Positions 13,948 through 17,462 of a DNA stretch of 17,462 bases are shown in pieces (positions within the stretch are counted from its first letter, which is position 1; the number at the start of each line of letters is the position of its first letter). The DNA comes from Thermoleophilia bacterium. Its GTDB lineage: Bacteria; Actinomycetota; Thermoleophilia; Gaiellales; Gaiellaceae. The stretch covers positions 1 to 17,462 of the forward strand of contig JAICLM010000017.1 of the NCBI GenBank assembly GCA_025927435.1. Reading direction: 5' to 3'. A program made the translations under genes and the position numbers. The notes beneath the pieces are model-generated. The model was not told where the DNA came from, ran no database searches, and worked only from the letters and a program-made list of their open reading frames with translations.

Positions 13948-15647
13948 GGCTTCCGAAGAGCATCGTCAAGGGCTCGGTGCTGATGCCGAAGGACAACGAC
14001 TCGCCCTTCCTGCTCGACATGCACAAGCGAGGGCTGCAGAACCTCGACCGGATGGCCCGATACCCGCTCTCGGCGCCGGTCGACCTCGTCGTGGTCGGCG
14101 CGGGGGCCGGCGGCGTCACGCTCGCGCAGCGGCTCGCGCGCGCCGGCTGGCGGGTGGTGATCCTCGAGAAGGGCCCGTTCTGGGATCCCGATCGCGACTG
14201 GGTGAGCGACGAGAAGGGCGCCGCGGGCATTTACTGGACGGACCCGAGGATCATCTCCGGCAACGACCCGATCGAGATGGGGAAGAACAATTCCGGCGTC
14301 GGCGTGGGCGGCTCGATGACGCACTTCGCGGGCTACGTCCCGCGCTTCCATCCCTCCGACTTCGAGGTGCGCACGCGCGACGGCGTCGGCGTCGACTGGC
14401 CGATCTCGTACTGGGATCTCAAGGACTCCTTCGAGCGCGTCGAGCTGGAGCTGCCGGTCGCCGGCCAGGACTGGCCGTGGGGAGACCCGCACAGCTACCC
14501 GCACGGCCCGCACCCGGTTGCCGGCGCCGCGAGCGTCGCGTGGCAGGGCGCGCTCGGCTGCGGGATCGAGATGCGGGTCGGCCCGGTCGCGATCACCAAC
14601 GGCGTCTTCGGCCGACGGCCGCACTGCATCTACCGGGGCTTCTGCCTGCAGGGCTGCAAGGTGAACGCGAAGGCGAGCCCGCTGATCACTCATCTTCCGG
14701 ACGCGATCGAGTACGGCGTCGAGGTCCGCGCCGACTGCATGGCGACGCGCGTCGAGGTCGACGAGTCGAGCGGCCGGTGCACGGGCGTGACCTATGTCGA
14801 CGGCGACAACATCGAGCGCTTTCAGCCGGCCGACGCGGTCGCAGTGTGCGGCTACGCCATCGAGACCCCGCGGCTCCTCCTCAACTCGCAGAGCCGCCGC
14901 TTCCCGCACGGCCTCGCGAACGGCTCAGACCAGGTCGGGCGCTACGTGATGGTGCAGGGCGCGACGCAGATCGCCGCCCGCTTCCCGTACGAGCTGCGGA
15001 TGTACAAGGCCCCGCCGCCGGAGATCTCATCCGAGCAGTTCTACGAGACGGACCAGTCGCGGGGCTTCGCGCGCGGCTTCTCGATCCAGACCGTCGGCCC
15101 GCTACCGATCGACTGGGCCCAGCACGTGCTCGCCGACGGCCACTGGGGCCAGGCGATGCGCGAGTACATGCGCGACTACAACCACTGGACGCTGCTCGGC
15201 CTCCTCTGCGAGTTCCTGCCGCTGCCCGAGAACCGCGTCACGCTCGCGTCCGAGACCGACCGGTACGGGATGCCGGTCGCGAACTTCTCCTACTCGCTTT
15301 GCGAGAACGACAGGAGGAACGTCGAGTACGGGACGAACGTGATCGAGGAGATCTGGGAGAGCGCGGGCGCGCAGGACACGCTGAAGATCGACCGCTACGC
15401 GCACCTCGTGGGCGGCTGCCGGATGGGGTTCACCCCGGAGGACAGCGTCGTCGACTCGAGTCACCGCGCGTGGGAATGCCCCAACTTGTTCGTGTGCGAC
15501 GGCAGCGTCTTCCCGACGGAGGGCGCGGCGAACCCGGCGCTCGTGATCATGGCGCTCGCCGACCGCCTGGCCGGCCTGCTGAAGACCAAGCGCGTCTCCG
15601 CACCGCCGGCGGCGCGCAAGAAGGAGCCCGCATCCCTCCGACGCTGA
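13944..15647 (+). CDS. GMC-family FAD oxidoreductase (gluconate/glucose dehydrogenase-type large subunit)
   Basis: 567 residues. The Rossmann FAD motif VVVGAGAGGVTLAQRL is at about 49-64, followed by VVILEKG. GNNSGVGVGGSMTHFAGY (about 115-131) matches the GMC flavin-side signature. The C-terminal GMC domain has HLVGGCRMG (His487) and the end GSVFPTEGAANPALVIMALA with Asn530, the usual His/Asn active-site pair. Residues 228-238 read CIYRGFCLQGC, a Cys-X5-Cys-X3-Cys spacing like the [3Fe-4S] site described for the catalytic subunit of bacterial FAD-glucose dehydrogenase. No signal peptide. The ATG overlaps the upstream stop (ATGA). It probably oxidises a sugar or sugar acid and passes electrons via an iron-sulfur cluster to a membrane carrier. 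No cytochrome c subunit is encoded in the window. The substrate is unknown. Confidence 0.92.
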   Translation: MRLPKSIVKGSVLMPKDNDSPFLLDMHKRGLQNLDRMARYPLSAPVDLVVVGAGAGGVTLAQRLARAGWRVVILEKGPFWDPDRDWVSDEKGAAGIYWTDPRIISGNDPIEMGKNNSGVGVGGSMTHFAGYVPRFHPSDFEVRTRDGVGVDWPISYWDLKDSFERVELELPVAGQDWPWGDPHSYPHGPHPVAGAASVAWQGALGCGIEMRVGPVAITNGVFGRRPHCIYRGFCLQGCKVNAKASPLITHLPDAIEYGVEVRADCMATRVEVDESSGRCTGVTYVDGDNIERFQPADAVAVCGYAIETPRLLLNSQSRRFPHGLANGSDQVGRYVMVQGATQIAARFPYELRMYKAPPPEISSEQFYETDQSRGFARGFSIQTVGPLPIDWAQHVLADGHWGQAMREYMRDYNHWTLLGLLCEFLPLPENRVTLASETDRYGMPVANFSYSLCENDRRNVEYGTNVIEEIWESAGAQDTLKIDRYAHLVGGCRMGFTPEDSVVDSSHRAWECPNLFVCDGSVFPTEGAANPALVIMALADRLAGLLKTKRVSAPPAARKKEPASLRR

Positions 15648-16132
15648 GCAACCCGCGGGACCTTTTCCTCCAGCTCCTCGGCGAGCTGCTCTGGGTCGAG
15701 CGTACGCTCTCGTTCGAGGTGCTCCCGAAGCTGCAGGGCGAGATCGAGAGCGAGGCACTCGCCTCGGCGGTCGCCGAGCATCTCGAGCAGACCAAGGAGC
15801 ACGCGACTCGCCTCGAGCAGGTCTTTCGGGCCGTCGATGCCGAGCCGAGCTCCAACCTCAATTCGCCGGTCGAGAAGCTCGCGCAGCATCACGACGAGCT
15901 CTCGGAGAGCTTCGTGGACAATCGCCTCGCCGACGTCTTCCACGCGGCCGCCGCCGCCGCGACGGAGCACCACGAGATCGCGTCGTACGACGCGATCCTC
16001 ACGCTTGGGCAATCCGTTGGCCTCTCCGCTGAGGCGCGAGAGCTCCTCGAACGGAACCGCGGCGAAGAGGGCGAAGCGCTCGAGCGGCTCGAGGCAGAGC
16101 TCCAACGCCTCGCCGGCGACCTCCGAGAGTGA
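15644..16132 (+). CDS. DUF892/YciE-like ferritin-fold protein, apparent CTG start
   Basis: About 162 residues, the normal size for the DUF892 (YciE/YciF) family of ferritin-like four-helix proteins, usually linked to stress. The N-terminus SNPRDLFLQLLGELLWVERT and the helices AVAEHLEQTKEHATRLEQVF and ATEHHEIASYDAIL, with Glu and His spaced as in di-metal ferritin-like sites, support the call. The start is odd: no in-frame ATG, GTG or TTG lies near the N-terminus. A CTG at 15644 overlaps the upstream TGA stop (CTGA), mirroring the ATGA and GTGA couplings nearby; an AAGGAG lies upstream, about five bases before an ATC at 15632. I use CTG. A base error is an alternative. The stop overlaps the next gene (GTGA). 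A role in protection of the redox operon is speculation. Confidence 0.8.
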   Translation: MSNPRDLFLQLLGELLWVERTLSFEVLPKLQGEIESEALASAVAEHLEQTKEHATRLEQVFRAVDAEPSSNLNSPVEKLAQHHDELSESFVDNRLADVFHAAAAAATEHHEIASYDAILTLGQSVGLSAEARELLERNRGEEGEALERLEAELQRLAGDLRE

Positions 16133-17462
16133 CCCCCGCCGAGATCGACCGGCGTTCCCTCGCCGCGGATCTGCGGGGCGCGATCGAGGGAGACGTCCGT
16201 TTCGACACCGCGAGCCGTGCGCTGTACGCGACCGACGCCTCCAACTACCGCCAGCCACCGATCGGCGTGGTCCTTCCGCGGACGCTGGAGGACATCGTCG
16301 CGGTGCACCGCGTCTGCCGCGAGCACGGCGCGCCGCTCACGCCGCGCGGCTGCGGCACGAGTCTCTCCGGCGAGACGGTCAACGCGACGGTCATCCTCGA
16401 CTGCTCGAAGTACCTGACGGGGATCGGAGAGGTCGATGCGGAGCGGCGCCTCGTCTCCGTCGAGCCGGGCGCGATCAACGAGCAGGTGAACAGGAAGGCC
16501 GGCCGGCACGGACTCGTCTTCGGGCCTGACCCGTCGACGCACGCCTACTGCACGATCGGCGGCAACGTCGGCAACAACTCGTGCGGCGCCCACTCCGTGC
16601 AGGCGATGTTCCTCGGGGAAGGCGGGCGGACGTCGGACAACGTCCATTCGCTCGAGATCCTGACCTACGACGGCCTGCGCCTACGGGTCGGCGCGACCTC
16701 CGAGGCCGACCTTGAGCAGATCGTCGCGGCGGGCGGGCGGCGCGGCCAGATCTACGCCGCCCTGCGCGACCTCCGGGAACGGTACGCGGATCTGATCCGC
16801 GAGCGATTTCCGCCCATCCCGCGGCGCGTCTCCGGCTACAACCTCGACGACCTGCTGCCGGAGCGCGGCTTCAACGTCGCCCGGGCACTCGTCGGCACGG
16901 AAGGCACCTGCGTCACGGTCCTCGAGGCGACGCTGCAGCTGATTCCCGACCCGCCGGCGAAGTGCGGCGTCGTGCTCGGCTACGACGACATCGCCTCCGC
17001 CGGCGACCACGTCCAGGAGGCCTTGGCGCACCGGCCGCTCGCGGTCGAGGGCTTCGACGACCTGCTCGTCGAGTTCGAGCGAGAGGCGTCGCTCAACGTC
17101 GAGGCGCTCGACCGCCTCCCGGACGGCAGGGGCTGGATGTACGTCGAGCTCGGAGGAGAGACGGAGCAGGAGGCGGGTGAGCGGGCGCGAGCCCTCCTCG
17201 CAGAGCTTCGTCCCCGGGCTGTCGACGGCGAGCTCGTCGAGGGAGACGAGGCCCGGACGCAGCTCGCGCAGCTCCGGGAGGTCGGTCTCGCGATGGCGGC
17301 CTTTCCGCGGGGCGAGGACCACTGGGAGGGCTGGGAGGACTCGGCCGTGCCCCCGGAGCGCATCGGCGACTACCTCCGGGACCTGCGCGCGCTCGCAGAG
17401 CGTCACGGGTACTGGGGCACGTACTACGGCCATCTCGGCCAGGGCTGCATGCACGTTCGCTA
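16129..17462 (+). CDS. FAD-linked oxidase, FAD/Fe-S 2-hydroxyacid dehydrogenase type, C-terminus beyond right edge
   Basis: Frame open from the GTG at 16129 (overlapping the previous stop, GTGA) to the window end, about 444 residues. The PCMH-type FAD-binding domain is clear: PRGCGTSLSGETVN (72-85), GPDPSTH (132-138), TIGGNVGNNSCGAH (142-155), then RVSGYNLDDLLP and ALVGTEGTCVTVLEATLQLI. The C-terminal oxidase domain begins with VVLGYDDIASAGDHV, and GYWGTYYGHLGQGCMHVR lies at the edge, the His-containing region of lactate/glycolate-type oxidases. Full-length relatives of this subtype often continue into a GlcF/CCG-type Fe-S domain, reaching about 950 residues, but that part is not visible. Likely reaction: oxidation of a D-2-hydroxy acid (lactate, glycolate or 2-hydroxyglutarate), with electrons to the respiratory chain. 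The family is sure; the substrate and Fe-S fusion are inference. Confidence 0.9.
   Translation, partial: MTPAEIDRRSLAADLRGAIEGDVRFDTASRALYATDASNYRQPPIGVVLPRTLEDIVAVHRVCREHGAPLTPRGCGTSLSGETVNATVILDCSKYLTGIGEVDAERRLVSVEPGAINEQVNRKAGRHGLVFGPDPSTHAYCTIGGNVGNNSCGAHSVQAMFLGEGGRTSDNVHSLEILTYDGLRLRVGATSEADLEQIVAAGGRRGQIYAALRDLRERYADLIRERFPPIPRRVSGYNLDDLLPERGFNVARALVGTEGTCVTVLEATLQLIPDPPAKCGVVLGYDDIASAGDHVQEALAHRPLAVEGFDDLLVEFEREASLNVEALDRLPDGRGWMYVELGGETEQEAGERARALLAELRPRAVDGELVEGDEARTQLAQLREVGLAMAAFPRGEDHWEGWEDSAVPPERIGDYLRDLRALAERHGYWGTYYGHLGQGCMHVR

Overview
The window is GC-rich, uses GTG starts often, and has tightly packed genes whose stop and start codons overlap (ATGA, GTGA, TAGTG). Together with a PilT-type pilus ATPase and an actinobacterial-style class A penicillin-binding protein with a Thr/Pro-rich tail, this suggests a high-GC Actinomycetota. 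My best guess is the Thermoleophilia (Gaiellales/Solirubrobacterales type). That placement is inference from gene content and style, not from a marker gene.

Left part (1-5990, minus strand): a run of co-oriented genes. In transcription order they are a 787-residue protein with an N-terminal MshEN-type (c-di-GMP receptor-like) domain, a very long coiled coil and a small C-terminal domain; a 233-residue protein with a GspE/PilB N-terminal-like alpha/beta domain plus a coiled coil; a 187-residue two-helix membrane protein with a coiled-coil tail; a 92-residue membrane-anchored or secreted four-cysteine protein; PilT; and a secreted lytic transglycosylase that runs off the left edge. The set looks like a type IV pilus accessory module. 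Pieces normally found at the N-terminus of the extension ATPase sit here on separate coiled-coil scaffold proteins, beside the retraction ATPase and a wall-opening enzyme.

Middle (5991-8981): a 189-bp divergent intergenic region with a perfect 14-bp palindrome separates the pilus run from a 92-residue basic/helical protein on the plus strand. That gene converges on a bifunctional class A penicillin-binding protein, and a strong 12-bp hairpin lies between the two stops. A small Pro/Glu-rich protein gene precedes the penicillin-binding protein gene.

Right part (8982-17462, plus strand): a metabolic cluster of dienelactone-hydrolase-family enzyme, pyruvate-oxidase-like TPP enzyme, enolase-superfamily (mandelate-racemase-like) enzyme, four-helix membrane protein, gluconate-2-dehydrogenase subunit-3-like protein, GMC flavoprotein with a Cys-X5-Cys-X3-Cys motif, DUF892/YciE-like ferritin-fold protein, and an FAD-linked oxidase of the FAD/Fe-S 2-hydroxyacid dehydrogenase type cut by the right edge. 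Several junctions overlap by 1-4 nt, so much of this is one operon. The common theme is respiratory-chain-linked oxidation of sugars, sugar acids and 2-keto/2-hydroxy acids; the actual substrates cannot be read from the sequence. No tRNA, rRNA, CRISPR array, insertion sequence or phage gene was seen, and no gap without a gene exceeds 300 bp.
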